A stretch of 64,000 nt of DNA from Ehretia macrophylla (lineage: Eukaryota; Streptophyta; Magnoliopsida; Boraginales; Ehretiaceae): positions 8,127,501 to 8,191,500 of the forward strand of contig CM075765.1 in the NCBI GenBank assembly GCA_037974665.1, written 5' to 3'. A program made the position numbers and the translations under genes. Positions 1-13,705 of this stretch are shown one piece after another. Under the pieces are notes generated by a model, which saw nothing but the letters and a program-made list of their open reading frames with translations, had not been told where the DNA came from and made no database searches. The stretch's first letter is position 1. Each line of letters begins with the position of its first letter.

Positions 1-102
1 TCACTTGTTGTATTTGCTGAATTCGGATCTTCATCCTACTGATGTAGGATGACTCCTTGTAATGTTGTTTCATTAATATAATTTGTTTTGACAAAAAAAA
101 AA
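1..102 (+). mobile_element. 3' terminus of an L1-type LINE (partial)
   Basis: The window opens in sequence ending with 'ttgttttgac' and an A-run at about 91-102, the usual form of a plant L1 3' end and poly(A) tail. No coding domain can be recognised in so short a piece. The TRIM that follows begins directly in the A-run. The LINE assignment is inferred from the tail only; it could instead be the 3' end of a retroposed transcript. Confidence 0.4.
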
Positions 103-830
103 TGTTAAGAATCATGAGTTTCCATCTTAAAACCAGTTGGTGCCAAGTAGAGTAGCCCATGATCTTATTAAGTGGTCTAAGAGTTTATGATTTTATTATG
201 TGGGACAAATGTATATTCTAACACTCTCTCTCACGTGTGACCTGATTTGAGAGGAGTCATCTGTGGAAGATTGAACACGCGTGTGGACCTTATTTTGATA
301 TGGTTACACTTGGAAGATTGAATACATGTTGACCAATTTTTTTTGAGATGAGTCATACATGAAAGATTGAACACACATGTGGTAGATAACACATGTGGAA
401 GATTGAAAGTGCGTGGACTATGTACACATGAAAGATTGAAGACAAGTGGACCTGATTTGAGATGGGTCGCACGCAGAAGATAAATGAAACTAGACCATGG
501 GCCTAGCTCTGATACCATATAAAGAATTATAGGTTTCCATCTTAAAACTAATTGGTGCCAAGTGGAGTGACCCAAGATATTATATAGTGGACTTGGAGTT
601 AGTAATTTTTCAATGTGAGATAAATGTATATTCAAACACCCCCCTTCATGTGTAACTCGGAGAAAACCTGAAAACGAAAGCTGACATTGAAGATAAACGA
701 GTCAGCAAAAATGAAACGAGAGATGGGTCTATCTTAAAACCAATTAGTGCCAAGTGAAGTGGCTCAAGATCTTATATGGTTGATTAGGAGTTGGTGATTT
801 TTTAATGTGAAATGAATGTATATTCTAACA
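103..830 (-). mobile_element. TRIM retrotransposon with three LTR copies
   Basis: A 121-bp LTR lies at 103-223 (TG...CA ends) and a related 121-bp copy at 518-638, whose first dinucleotide has decayed from TG to TA. A third, 5'-shortened copy ends at 830. Read on the minus strand, 506-517 gives TGGTATCAGAGC, the initiator-Met tRNA primer-binding site, next to the 518-638 LTR. A CT-rich tract at 222-232 is a polypurine tract on the minus strand. Nothing is coded. A second, shortened internal region lies at 639-720. The outer edges are both flanked by A-runs, compatible with a 5-bp AAAAA target duplication. The small size, PBS and absence of genes define a TRIM. Confidence 0.8.
506..517 (-). 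other. Primer-binding site of the TRIM
   Basis: The complement reads TGGTATCAGAGC, the standard tRNA-iMet primer-binding site of plant copia, TRIM and LARD elements. It directly abuts the LTR at 518-638 and sets the element's orientation as minus. Confidence 0.8.
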
Positions 831-1260
831 AAAAAAATACAATCACACATAACGCGGGTTCAACTTACTGTTTTATTTTTTTATTTTTTATTTTTTTTAA
901 GAAAACAAATCATAAGGCACATTCTGTCAGAAAGAGTCATGCCGCACACGAATAAGAGATAAGCCAAGCTTAGCTGGAGAGGTATACGCTCGGCTCCGCC
1001 GAAATGCTTCGAAGCATACATTTTTGCGCAGCCGCCGATAACGGGCTCGCGTCAATCGCGGAAGGGTCATAGCTGACGCAGTCCCAATAAATCGACGTCC
1101 AGATCGATTCGAACAGGTCAGAGTATCGGACGGCCAACATGCTAAAATAATGACAAGGCTGTCAATTCCAGGTCATAGCCTAATGCTTCTCTCGTGGTTC
1201 AAATGATTCCACAAAGTCACCACTTTAAATATTAAGAAGAGCTCCTGACCAAAAAAAAAA
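831..1260. other. GC-rich unassigned patch
   Basis: About 915-1165 is clearly richer in G+C and CpG than its surroundings. It has no long ORF and matches no family I recognise. On the minus strand it contains 'tgttcgaatcg' near 1110-1120, resembling a pol III B box, and the minus-strand sequence runs into an A-rich stretch at 870-905. A tRNA-derived SINE is therefore possible, but I see no convincing A box. Unassigned. Confidence 0.3.
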
Positions 1261-3412
1261 AAAAAATTTAGAAGAGCTCAACTGACCGAACTACCCTTCA
1301 TTTTTGTTGAGAATCTCTTTTTTTTTTTTTTTTGGGTCATATTGTTGAGAATCAAATATGATAATCTTCCTTAATGATTACAACACCAAATGTGTTACCT
1401 CAGCACTAAAAAGTGTTGCACAGTGTTGCATCAATAGTGGTGGTTAGTTTGACCAAAAAAAATAGTAGTGGTTAGTTTGACCAAAAAAAATAGCGGTGGT
1501 TAGCACTTGTTCAGGAGCATGGTCTACAGTAATAAAGTGAAATCGTTTTTATGAGATTAGGAGTTTGACATTTTTTTATTGTTCTGAAAATTTGTCTTTA
1601 ACTAAATATGTGTATATGTGAGGGTGCACTGCTACACCTAAAAATTTATGACTCTATCAGTTAGGTTTTCACGACATCCAAAAATAATAGTGGTTAGCAT
1701 TTAGCATTAAACATCAAACCATGTATAGCTTATGGAAGGAAAAAAGACATTGGGGTCCTTAATTTGTTTGTTTTACATCAAATAGGTCCATTTAGTTTTT
1801 CTTTTCTTTTTTTCCTCTTCTGTTAGTCAACTGTTAGTTAAAAATGAACTGATGGTATGAATTGACTAAAGGACATGAGAAGGAAAAAAAATTGAAGGAT
1901 CTCTTTGATCTAAGATAAAAAGAGAGGGACCTAAATATCTTTTTCTGTTTATAGAGGTATGGGGTGTATATATTTTTTAGATTGCATAAAAAATTAGAAT
2001 CAACAGCCTGCAAAATTCTAATGACATTCCAAGGATTAAGAAGATGTTTGTCTTAGCTTATAAGTTTGTTTATAGGTAGTTAAAGTCCTTATAAACAAAT
2101 CGAACATGTGATCAAGTGATTATAAGTCCCTTTTATGCTTCTTGTGGGAGCACTCTCCCCTTAATTAACTTTTTTAATTTTAAGTGTTTATAAGTACATT
2201 TCTTTTAACGAAGTTGACCAAGATCTACATTAATATTACTCTTACAACTTATACATTTTTATGCCAAATATTCATTTAATCGAGAGAGTAATTTAGTAAA
2301 AATATTTTAAACCAATCAAGCTAATTGAGCTTATTTTGAAGCTTTCTCCGTTATGACTTGTTTAAGATTCATCTCTAAGTCAACGAGTCATGTTCATTAA
2401 ATCACTAATCAATCTTTTATGAAAAATAATCCAACTTAATCGAAATACGATTTTTTTTTTTAAAATTTCGTATACGTCTAAAGCAAGGAAAAAGCTTACA
2501 AATAGTCATTTTTGATCGACAATAGTTATGATACTGACGCATGTTATTAATTTATCATCTTATATTATTGTTGTTATCATGTGGCATTAGGTTTTTAATA
2601 ATTATTATTTTGAAGACTGTTTTAAAAGGCTCATTTCTTGCCTACATTTCGTGGTGGTCCCCACAAAACACCATTTCAATTACCATAAAATGGACAACTA
2701 TTCAAAGTCTCTTCCATCGAATAATGTGTAAATTATTCACGATTCTAGGAAAATAATGCCGGAATCCCAAGTTTTACCACGAATCCTTTTTAAATGCTAT
2801 TACAAGAAATAGAAGTTGAAACAAAATTAAAGTTTTATGCGTGTTTGGATTGCCCAAATTGGATACTTTTTTTCTTCATATGTTTAGAAAGATTATAGTC
2901 CATTAAAATATTGACATCATGCCTGCATTTTGCTAAGCAAATAAAACATTATTATCATTTGATTTGTAATAGAGAAGAACAATGATTTAATAAAATATCA
3001 CATTGGCAAAAAAAAAAAAAAAAAAAACAGACCTATACTAGTTGAGCTTCGCCTATGTCTCCTGTGGGTGCATTTAATTGTTAAGATCTTCATATATTCT
3101 TTTTCTCTTTGGTCTGAGCATCTTCACATATTCATTCTCGATTTTGTATAACAATATATATCAATTAACAAACCATGGCCAGTTAAAAATGAAAAAAAAA
3201 ATCTTATTTTTCAGATTATAGTGAAGGATTGAAAATGAAATAGTTGATTGAATAGCAAACTGGTAGCTTCACTTTAGATTGGAATTCTAATATAATCCCT
3301 AATCTATCTAAGATACTCCTTTCAGACATTGATCTCGTAGGAATTGAACAATTCTGTACTTATAATTCTTTAACCTATTAATGCATATCCTACATTAAGA
3401 CAAAAAAAAAAA
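1261..3412. other. AT-rich intergenic DNA
   Basis: No gene is supported. At 1434-1503 a unit of about 33 bp ('ggtggttagtttgaccaaaa') is repeated two to three times. At about 1739-1955 the two ends form a short inverted repeat (both with aaaaaga.att..ggtcc), which could be a tiny TIR element, but no target duplication is evident. The rest is A/T-rich spacer with poly(A) runs at 1249-1267 and 3009-3027. Confidence 0.4.
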
Positions 3413-4055
3413 GGGTTAATAACACTTAACCCCCTTAATATATATGAAGTTAACACTTTTACCCTCTTTATGTAGATTTAGTATTTACCTATCCCCTTTT
3501 CCTTCTTTGGGTATGGAAAGACCAATACGAAAGGACAAACACAATTATCCAAGCATTAATTGGTTTTACAAATATTTTATTTAGGTACAAATGCTTAACT
3601 TTTAGCAATGCCATTTTCTTTTTTCTAGTTACTAATGCTTACTCAAGGTGCACGTTTAATATCTTTAATGAATTTTAGCCAAAACACTATAAAAGCTCTA
3701 CTAAATAAATGAAAAAAAATCACCAAATTATTAAAGAGATCAAAAATAATTTATTTAATACCAAAATACTTATCCTTGCTATTAACTCTATGTGCTTCTT
3801 GTTCTTGTAGTAGATAAATATATGTAGATAGAGATGAAAAAGATCAAAACTTAAAGAGAGTATGCTCGATTAGAGAGAGCGAAGAAAGAACATTAAAGGA
3901 TATAGAGAAAAAAGATGAAATTTTGACGATTGAAAGGAAAAATCTTTTAGCTAACATATAGTAAAGAGGAGGAGTAATTAAGTGATGCTAAATATATACG
4001 AGGGGATAAAGTGTTACAAGTCATATACATTAAGGGAGTTTAGTATTATTAACCC
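3413..4055. mobile_element. MULE-like non-autonomous element upstream of actin
   Basis: The ends are inverted repeats of roughly 50 bp. The left begins 'gggttaataacacttaac' at 3413; the complement of the right end (up to 4055) begins 'gggttaataatactaaac'. Both arms continue with matching 'cccttaat.tatatga' segments. Flanks are A-rich, and a clean 9-bp target duplication is not visible. No ORF. Its right edge is about 310 bp upstream of the actin TATA box, so it forms the distal edge of that promoter. Confidence 0.65.
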
Positions 4056-4363
4056 AAAAGGTATTTCTGAAAGGAGAAAAAGACCTGACACATGTTGACG
4101 TGGCAGATAGAACTTGGCATGGTGTTGGTGTGACTACCTAGACTCAATGTAGGTAAACTTTGCATAATCTCCCATATTAAATCCCAAAACACCTTAAAGG
4201 GCATATACGCCATTTCATACTCCAGCTCACTACAATTTTTTAAAAATTCAAACACCACCAATAATTCCCATTTAAAAAGATAACAAAAAAAAAAAAAGGG
4301 GGAAAAAACATTTGCGAAAAAAGAGAAAAACATTAAATAGAGGGATGGTCATAGAGCTTCAAA

Positions 4364-4371
4364 TATAAATA
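4364..4371 (+). promoter_or_regulatory. Actin TATA box
   Basis: 'tataaata' lies about 30 bp before a pyrimidine-rich stretch (4388-4440) that fits the start of the untranslated leader exon. Transcription probably starts near 4390-4400. The core promoter lies between the MULE-like element ending at 4055 and this site. Confidence 0.6.
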
Positions 4372-4389
4372 GAAGCTATCATCCACACC

Positions 4390-4504
4390 TCTTATTTGAT
4401 CCTCCTCCTCTTTCTCTTCCTCTACCTCTACCTCTTGGTCCTCCATTAGAGTGCGACCCAGCAAGCCAGCCGTCTCTACCCATTCCCATCCCTTTCAACA
4501 CAAG
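4390..4504 (+). other. Actin 5' untranslated leader exon
   Basis: A CT-rich, ATG-poor leader ends at 4504 just before a consensus donor (aag|gtaatt). A T-rich intron follows from 4505 to 5263 (759 bp), with its acceptor at 'tttttgtag'. A long leader intron just upstream of the start codon is characteristic of plant actin genes and often raises expression. The leader continues at 5264-5274 before the ATG. Confidence 0.7.
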
Positions 4505-5274
4505 GTAATTTAGATCTGCTTCTTGTTATAATCATTTTTTTCATTCTCTTTCTTCTTTTTTTTTTCTTCTTATGCAAATTTCATTTGCTAATTGATGTTT
4601 TAAATCTTGCATTTTTAAGATCTGTAAGAGTTTTTGGTTTTCTAGATCTTGCTTGCTTTCTATCATTTGGGGTAGGATTTGTTTTGTTTTTGTTATATTA
4701 TTTAATTCGGCTCGCGTGCATGGAGCTAATTCATGGGACGTACCTCGATAAAAATGAGCGATGTTGTCAGATCTATATTGCTGGCCTCATCTAGTGTGAT
4801 AATGTTTAGTTTGGTTTGGTTAATTTTTAATCGGGCCTATTATGAAATGGCTAATTCGTTGTGTTTCTTTAATTATAGTATTATTCAGTTGGATGCTTGA
4901 TCTAGGCTAGATCTTTATAGATCTGCTCCTTTTTTTGCTGTTTTATTTTATTTTTTAGTTAAATCTAAATTCGAATCGATGATATCTTTCTTCATTTCTG
5001 AGTCTTTGAGTGGATCTCTCTACAATTCACATATGGTGGATGATTGGATCTGCAGGTATTCTCTGGGTAAGGATTGTAAGTAAAAAGTTTATTGAAAAAA
5101 AAGCCTTTGTATAATAATGAAATTTGTATAAATTGGATATGAGGCCGAGGAATTTAATCATTTTGTATTGCAAAAGGTCTTTCTTTTACTGGGTTTTTTG
5201 TGATTCCTGTTATGTGTATAAACTGTTGCCAATTGACTCTGACTTAGTATTGCCTTTTTGTAGATTTATAGAAA

Positions 5275-6699
<1,425 letters not shown>

Positions 6700-7608
6700 G
6701 GTGCTATTATCACGTTGGTGAATTTCTATTTTTCCCGTTTAGTTGGTTGTCATGTTATATGTTTCAAGTTGAACGACGTTTGGCTGACATGGAGAAGTTC
6801 TATTGTGGCATTGTGGAAGGAGGGCACACATCATAATTCTGATGTACCATAATTCATGCGGTTCGCGATCGTGTTTACATTCCATGGTGCTAAGATGTAA
6901 CGACCTTCCTCGTATCACTTGTGCTTCGACCGTGTCATTTAGTAGGCTGTTTGTAGTTGGAGAGCAACTGTGATGTTTTCCTTTTTTTTTTTTTTTTTAC
7001 CTCAATTTCATATTTTTCATGCTGAGAACAATTATGTTAATATTTATTGTATCAGAAATTTTTATATTTAGTTCAAGTTTGCGGTTTATATTTAATCCTC
7101 GATTGAAAGCTTCCAAGTGCTTTGGGTGGATACATGGTATATGTATTATTTGACAGGCTTTGGTTTGCTCAACCATTCAAAATTTTGTGGGGAATGTCCA
7201 ATTTTCTTTTTCAAATCTGCATCTGTTTTTGTTGCTGTCTTCATATGCTTCAGAAGGTCGTTTTGTACTCATCTTATTTGGCATTTGTGGAAGTGTGCGG
7301 TATAAAAATGCATAACTAGTTATCTCAACACAAGACTTTGTCCTCATGCTAAATTAATAAATTTGTCCTTGAATTCACCTAGTGGATTGTTCATACATAT
7401 ATATATATATATATATTAGTATTTTTTTTTAGTGGAGGTAATTAATTTTTTTTAATTGAAAGTACATAAAATTTTAATTTCTTTTAAAGAAATACATAAA
7501 ATTTTTAATATTCTTTTGATCCAGTAATTCTTGTTGGTCTCCTATTACATTCGTATACACACATATACATATATATAGATATACACATATACATATATAT
7601 AGATATAT

Positions 7609-7656
<48 letters not shown>

Positions 7657-7734
7657 GTATGTGTGTGTGTGTATTCTTGAAACTAGATTGGATACGTCTT
7701 TTCTGAGGGTTGGATGAAATAGTGAGATAATAAT
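6700..7734. other. Actin 3' region and spacer
   Basis: The 3' UTR should occupy the first few hundred bases; I see no unambiguous AATAAA. After about 7100 no gene is supported. There is an (AT)n run at 7397-7416 and a compound (CA)/(TA)/(GT) microsatellite at about 7556-7673. Confidence 0.4.
7556..7673. repeat. Compound microsatellite (CA/TA/GT)
   Basis: Runs of acacatatacatata, (ac)n, a long (at)n from about 7622 and (gt)n follow each other. The tract is partly palindromic and could extrude a hairpin. Confidence 0.9.
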
Positions 7735-8046
7735 TAAGGGTGTGCATGAGTCGGTTTGAGCGGTTTAAAGTATATTTTTTGATTTGAATTAACACATTCG
7801 ATAAAAAAAATTAAAATCATAACCAACCTATACACTTCTCAGAACCACCTAAATTAAATCAATATATTTGAAGAAACCAAACTATCCAAACCAAGCCAAA
7901 TTATACATTCAATTTAACTTATAGTTACATTTGAATAAAATAATTGTATTCTAGAAATCTAAAATATAGAGAAGTTACTCATAGTGTCTTTTAGTTTTTT
8001 CAATAAAAGGAGAGATAGATTGAAAAACGTGAAAAAAAGTGAAAAG

Positions 8047-8131
<85 letters not shown>

Positions 8132-8304
8132 GGTCAGATTGAATTTATGGTTTTGTTAATAAAAATTATAAATTAAATCATGTGGTCGGTTCCTATGAAA
8201 ATTTAAACAATAACCAACTAAAATTTTAAAAATCGCAAAAAATGGGTTAATTTGGATTGGGTTAGGCGGTTTGAGCTGGTTGGCGGTTTCGCTACACACT
8301 CCTA
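7735..8304. mobile_element. hAT-like MITE with internal CT/AT microsatellite
   Basis: The left end 'taagggtgtgcatgag' at 7735 pairs with the complement of the right end, 'taggagtgtgtagcga', ending at 8304. Flanking 8-mers are ataataat and gtaataaa (6 of 8 identical), consistent with an aged hAT-type 8-bp duplication. Subterminal 'cggtttgagcggttt' and 'ggcggtttgagctgg' motifs recur. No coding capacity. A (CT)n(AT)n tract lies at about 8050-8126. Confidence 0.6.
8050..8126. repeat. (CT)n(AT)n microsatellite
   Basis: Perfect (ct)n of about 30 bp passes directly into (at)n of about 45 bp, inside the hAT-like MITE. Confidence 0.95.
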
Positions 8305-8994
8305 GTAATAAATAGTGATCAAAGGTCCAAATTTGAATTTGTGCTCTCTCATTTTAAGTATTGTGTCGCTTTTGACTGATTTAGAACATGTGTTGCTCTC
8401 TCATTATAAATATTGTTTGGTTATTTATTGATTTAGAGTGTATGTTAGGGTGCGATATTGTATTATAAAATTTATAATTTTTTCGATAGATTCAATATGA
8501 TTTTATTTTTAAATGAATTTATCTTAAAAAAAAAAAAAAAACCAAAAAAGAGTGACTACAACATTCGATGGATTCGATGTGATTTTCGTCTCAACGGTTT
8601 GAAGTCAAACTGATTAATACTATGTTTAGAACCTCAGCTGGAAAAAGCTTGATGAAATTGATGTAATTTTTTTTTTTTGGTCTAGAAATTGATGTAATAT
8701 GTGAATAGATTTTGTGATTTAATTGACGACTGGAATATTAAAATTCACATTGTGGTGTGCTGATCGATGTATGGACCCCCTTGATCATGACTAAATTGCT
8801 TTTTAAACTTAAAAAATTAATGCTTGCACGATTTACAGACGTGGACTGGACTCAGTCCAACGTGGTTGAACCTGGCTTTCATACTATTGGGACTATTCAA
8901 TGATCAAGGACCACCTTCAAAATTTGAGTTAACACCACGTTATGATTAAGAAATACGACTAAAATGGTTATAAATTCTTTATATTTATTTTAAA
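8305..8994. other. Intergenic, nothing recognised
   Basis: AT-rich spacer with an A-run at 8525-8541 and a T-run at 8668-8680. Two partly similar segments ('gctctctcatt.taa.tattg', about 8342 and 8394) suggest a small duplication. No gene supported. Confidence 0.4.
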
Positions 8995-9353
8995 AAAAAT
9001 TGTACAAATGGTCTTTATTATTTTTTTAAAAATTTTAACTTCATCTATATTGTTAAAAATTAGTTAATTTAATTCTTATTATTTTTTTAAAATTTTAATT
9101 TTGTTCATATTATTCAAAATTAATCAATTTAATTTCTATTATTTTTCAAATTTCAATTTAGTCCCTGTCTGAAATTGGCTAAATTGATTTTTTTTTATAG
9201 AAAACAATAAGAACTAATTTTTTATTTTTTTTAGAAACAATAGGGACAGATATGAATTTTTTTTAAAAAGATAATAGGGACTAAATTGATTAATTTTGAA
9301 TAATAAAAACTAATTTAAAATTTTTAAAAAATAATAAAAACTGTTTGTACAAT
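8995..9353. repeat. Foldback / long inverted repeat
   Basis: 'aaaattgtacaaatggt' at the left pairs with 'actgtttgtacaattttt' at the right. The arms stay complementary through repeated 'ttattattttttaaaaattttaa' and 'caatttagtccct' blocks, so most of the segment can fold on itself. It is probably a MULE-type or foldback MITE. The flanks are low-complexity (tttatttta-like), so a target duplication cannot be trusted. Confidence 0.55.
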
Positions 9354-9985
9354 TTTTATTTTATTTTATTTTATTATGACTTTATTAACAATTAAAATCG
9401 TTAAATTTTGTTTATATCGTAATAAAGATTATAAGCGGAACCATTCCATTGAAATTTGGAGTCGTTGTCAGAAACCTGTCGTGTTTTAATCCGGTTGGTA
9501 TGGACTTATGGCCTTATCTTTGTATGGAAAGGATAAAATCTTCTTGGTCGTGCTTTCGTCTAACCAAGAATTTTCTGAATCACACCAATTTTCTAAAATG
9601 TTGGATGAAATCATTCCATCTTTTTTTCTCTTTTTTTTTGGGTCAAATCGTTCCTGATCTCAAAAAATAAAAAACAGAAAAGATCATGACCATTATTTGC
9701 GACCTACAAGGGTTAGCGTAATGATGAAATCTTGGAGTATGGATAAAAAGTTTGTTCATGTTTAAGTTCAAATTTATGTTAGTCCCAATAAAGTTTTATA
9801 ATTGATTAATTTAAATTCTATTTTTTTCAAATAAAGATTATGTATTTTCAAATTTGATAATTGGAGTTTGATGTGAGATCGAAAAGTATTTCAGAAAGAA
9901 GTTTTTGTCATATAATAAATAAATAAACGTGAAGATGTGATATGCCGTATGATGGATTAGATGTTGAGGCTGTGACATGCTCCCC
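9354..9985. other. Intergenic, nothing recognised
   Basis: Low-complexity T/A-rich DNA. The ORF at 9449-9670 has no recognisable domain and is likely chance. Confidence 0.4.
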
Positions 9986-9989
9986 ATGT

Positions 9990-12900
9990 TAAATTGGTAA
10001 TGCAATGGTTGTTTGGGAATTACTAGAAAGATGATTCAATTCGAAAAATGGCGCAATGACTGTAATCTCATTGATCTAAGTTTTTTAGGCTCGAGATATA
10101 CTTGGTCTAATTCTTGAGATACGAGTCAAAGAATTCTCGAGAGACTTGATAGAGCCTACGTTACTCTCGAGTGGAACTTTCTGTTTTCTCAGATTACAGT
10201 TCAACATTTGTCCAGAATTTCGTCGGATCACTTGCCTATTCTCATCGGCACTTATAAGCGTGTGAGTTCTACCTCTCATAGACCGTTTCGTTTGAGCTCG
10301 CCTGGTGCACTCATCCGAATTTCTCGACCATTTGTTGAATCTAATTGGTTGAATCAAGCTGACAGCATCATTACTTCAACTAAAGACATTGCCCTCAAAC
10401 TTGAACAGTGACATTCTAACATTTTTGGCAATATCTTTGCTTGTAAGCGAAAATTACTTGCTTGTATTCGTGGTATCCAGAAAGCACTTCAACTTAACTA
10501 TAATTCTTCGCTCCTGCGCTTGGAATAGAAGCTACGAAAAGAATATGAAGATACCCTACATCAGAAAGAAGTTCATTGGTTCCAGAAATAGAGAAAAATG
10601 TGGCTTAACTTTGGGGATCGTAACATGAAATACTATCATCTTTCTACTCTAAATCGTAGAAGGAAGAACAGGATCTTGAGTCTAAAAACATAGAGGATCT
10701 TTGGGTCTTTGACACCCCTACTGTACAACAGATTGCTATTAACCATTTCAAAAATATTTATACTTGTTCTGATATGCCACTTAACAATTTTTCTTATGCT
10801 CTTTTTCCTTTGTTTGCAGATCGTGACATAGAACTACTCAACCTTCCTATTTCGGAGGAGGAAATTAGATTAGCCCTTTTCCAAATGCCGGCTTCTAAAG
10901 CGCCAGGCCCCGATGGTCTACCTGCGGCTTCTTTCAGAAAAATTGGACTGTTGTTAGAAGCTCAGTGATTGATTTAGTCCAGAAAGCTTTCCAAACTGGC
11001 ACTTTTCCGAGTGAAATCAATAGGACTTGGATTACCTTAATTCCTAAGATCAAGAGCCTAGAATATATCAGTCAATTTTGCCCTATAAGTCTACTCAATA
11101 TCCTTGCTAAATTGATCACAAAAATTTTGGTGAATAGATTGTGACCGCTTCATGTTGATTGGATTTTCCCTTGCCAAAGCAGTTTTCTCCCTAGCAGATC
11201 CATCTCTGATAATGTTATTCTCCTTCAAGAAATTGTTCACCACATGAAGCGCATGAAGGGAAAAAGAGCTTTCATGGCAGTCAAGGTTGATTTAGAGAAA
11301 GCTTATGACCATCTCAAATGGGCTTTCATTGAAGACACTCTTCGACAAGTAAAATTCCTAAGCAAAATTATTGTTTTGATCATGTCCTCTCTTCACTCAG
11401 CATCAACCTGTATCCTTTGAAACAGGGTTCCTTCCCCTTCCCATTTTTTCTCCGAGTAGAGGCATTAGCCAAGGGGACCCCCTCTCTCCTAACATTTTTA
11501 TTATGAGCATTGAGCGTTTATCTCGTTTAATTTACTGTGAAGTTGAAGTTGAAGCTCAAAGATGGAAACCAATTATAATATGTAGGAATGGTACACCTAT
11601 TTCCCATTTTTTCTTTGCTGACGATTTACTTTTCTTTGCAGAATCATCTACAAAATAAATTATTAATATGCAAAGGGTGTGGCGTGACTTTTGCTCCGAG
11701 GTAGGACAGTCAATCAATGCTTCCAAATCACAAATCTTTGTATCCCGTAACACCTCTTCCAATGTTGTTCAGGAGCTCTCCAGAATCAGCAATATCTTGA
11801 TCACTACGGACCTGAGAAACTATCTTGGTGTTCCGGTGATCCATCATAGGGTCTATCATGGAACTTACAAAGGCATTCTACAAAAAATTCAAAACAAATT
11901 GGCTCGCTGGAAAAAAGCATGTGGTTTCTTTTGCTGGGAGGGTCACCTTGGCCAAGTCCACCATTGCAACCATTCTTTCATATTACATGCAAACGGCTAA
12001 GCTTCCTGTTCAGACATGCAAGGAAATTGACAAGATCCAACGAAGATTCATATGGGGATCTGATGGCGAGAAGAAGAAACTATATTAGGTTTCTTGGGAT
12101 AATGTTTGCAGACAAAAGAGATTTGGAGGTCTTGGCCTTCGAGATTTAACTATCACCAATGAGGCATTTATGGCTAAGCTGGGCTGCAAGGTGCTCACTG
12201 AACCGAAGCTACTGTGGGTTAAAGTTTTGAATGAAAAGTATTTTTGCGATGGCCTTTTGCACTATACCTCTAAATCCACGGACTCTCCCATTTGTCGTGG
12301 AATTCTTAAAGGGAGAGAGTTACTCAATGAAGGACTTCAATGGATTGTTTATAATGGGAAGAAAACTCGATTCTGGCTTGATAAATGGATTGGTATCTCA
12401 GATCTTCTCTCTCAAACCATTTTTCCAGTCCCTAAAGCTAAAAAATAAATGTTTATTGATGACTACATTGAAGAAGATGGGTCTTGGAGCTGGGATAAAT
12501 TTCAAGGATATTTTTCATCCATAGTTTTGCTTCAGATAGCTAGTACTCATATCTCGGTGAATGATGCTAAACAAGACTTTGTGGCTTGGAGAGAGGATAC
12601 CAAGGGTCGGTTCAACATTGCTTCAGCATATGCTCTCCATCACCAGAATACTTCAACAACTCATGATGTTAGATGGGACCTTTTGTAGAAGCTTAAATGC
12701 CAACAACACAATAAAACTTTTCTGTGGCAGGCTGCATTATAGAGAATTCCAACTCGTAATCAGTTAGCTAGCAAAGGTATTGTGGATAACACTGACTGCC
12801 CCTGGTATGGTGCAACTCTTGAAGATACTAATCATGTCCTGCATCTTTGTCCTTTTGCCCAACATGTGTGGAATTTGATTTTGCCAACCAGTTTTAAGCA

Positions 12901-13705
12901 TTCTTTTTTCGGCCTTCAATAGACTCAATGGTTGAATGCTAACATCAAATGCACGAAGATGCATCGTGGGATCCTTTGGAATATCTTCTTTGCTACGGCG
13001 GTTTGGTGGATATGGAAATGGAGAAATGAAAGGTGTTTCAAGGGGCTTCCACACAAAAATTTTTCCTTTTTAGCTAACTTCATTTACTGGCCAGCTTTTG
13101 ATATGGTGTAGGCTTGGCGTAGCTTTGATGATTTCCCTTCGCCAAAACCAAGAAGTCTTGGTCAGATGGACGAAGCCTGTTCATGGTTGAAAGCTCAATA
13201 TGGATGGATGCTCGAAAGGGAATCCAAGATTAGCAAGAGCCGGGGGTATATTTTGTGATGAAAATGGTACATGGATTTTTAGATTTGCTATGAAGATGGG
13301 GTTTTCCTCTAACAATAAGGCAGAACTGATGACAATTTGGAAGGGTCTGAAAAGAGTCGTCGACATGGATATCACTCACCTTTTTATCGAAACAAATTCA
13401 TTGATTACGATTCAGCTGCTAAGTTCAATGTGCCACACAGCAGCCCCCTCAGGTTTCTCATTAAGGATTGCAAGAAGATTATCACGGACCATAAAAGTTA
13501 TCAACTCTAGCATGTGTACTGTGAGGCTAACCAATTTACTGACTGACTCGCAAATCACAGTCTTCATTTACCTTTGGGATGTCATTCATTTGAGTCTCCA
13601 TCAACGCAGCTCTTGACTCAAATTGACAAAGATAGACAAGGAAAAATATACCTTAGAGTTATAGTTAAATAGTTTAACTTTGCCTTCCTTTTCACCACAA
13701 AAAAA
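9990..13705 (+). mobile_element. Decayed, 5'-truncated L1-type LINE
   Basis: Domains follow the order of plant L1 ORF2. The C-terminal part of the APE endonuclease lies at about 10030-10290 (SRYTWSNS, ERLDRAYV, SSDHLPIL). Reverse transcriptase spans about 10830-11950, with SKAPGPDGLP and an FFADDL catalytic box at about 11610-11627. A zf-RVT region follows at about 12600-12900 (CPWYGATLEDTNHVLHLCP), then a C-terminal RNase H at about 13198-13560 (MDGCSKGNP, NNKAEL). An A-rich tail ends at 13705. Several frameshifts and stops break the frame. In RNase H the usual acidic 'E.DS' reads IETNS. ORF1 and the endonuclease start are missing. No target duplication was found. Confidence 0.9.
13198..13616 (+). 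pseudogene. RNase H domain of the LINE
   Basis: This is the longest intact frame of the element. It begins with MDGCSKGNPRLARAGGIF, the first beta-hairpin of RNase H with the first catalytic Asp, and continues with NNKAELMTIWKGL, which holds the catalytic Glu. The third acidic position is replaced (IETNS). It is part of the degraded LINE polyprotein, not a host gene, and would normally remove RNA from the cDNA hybrid during target-primed integration. Confidence 0.75.
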
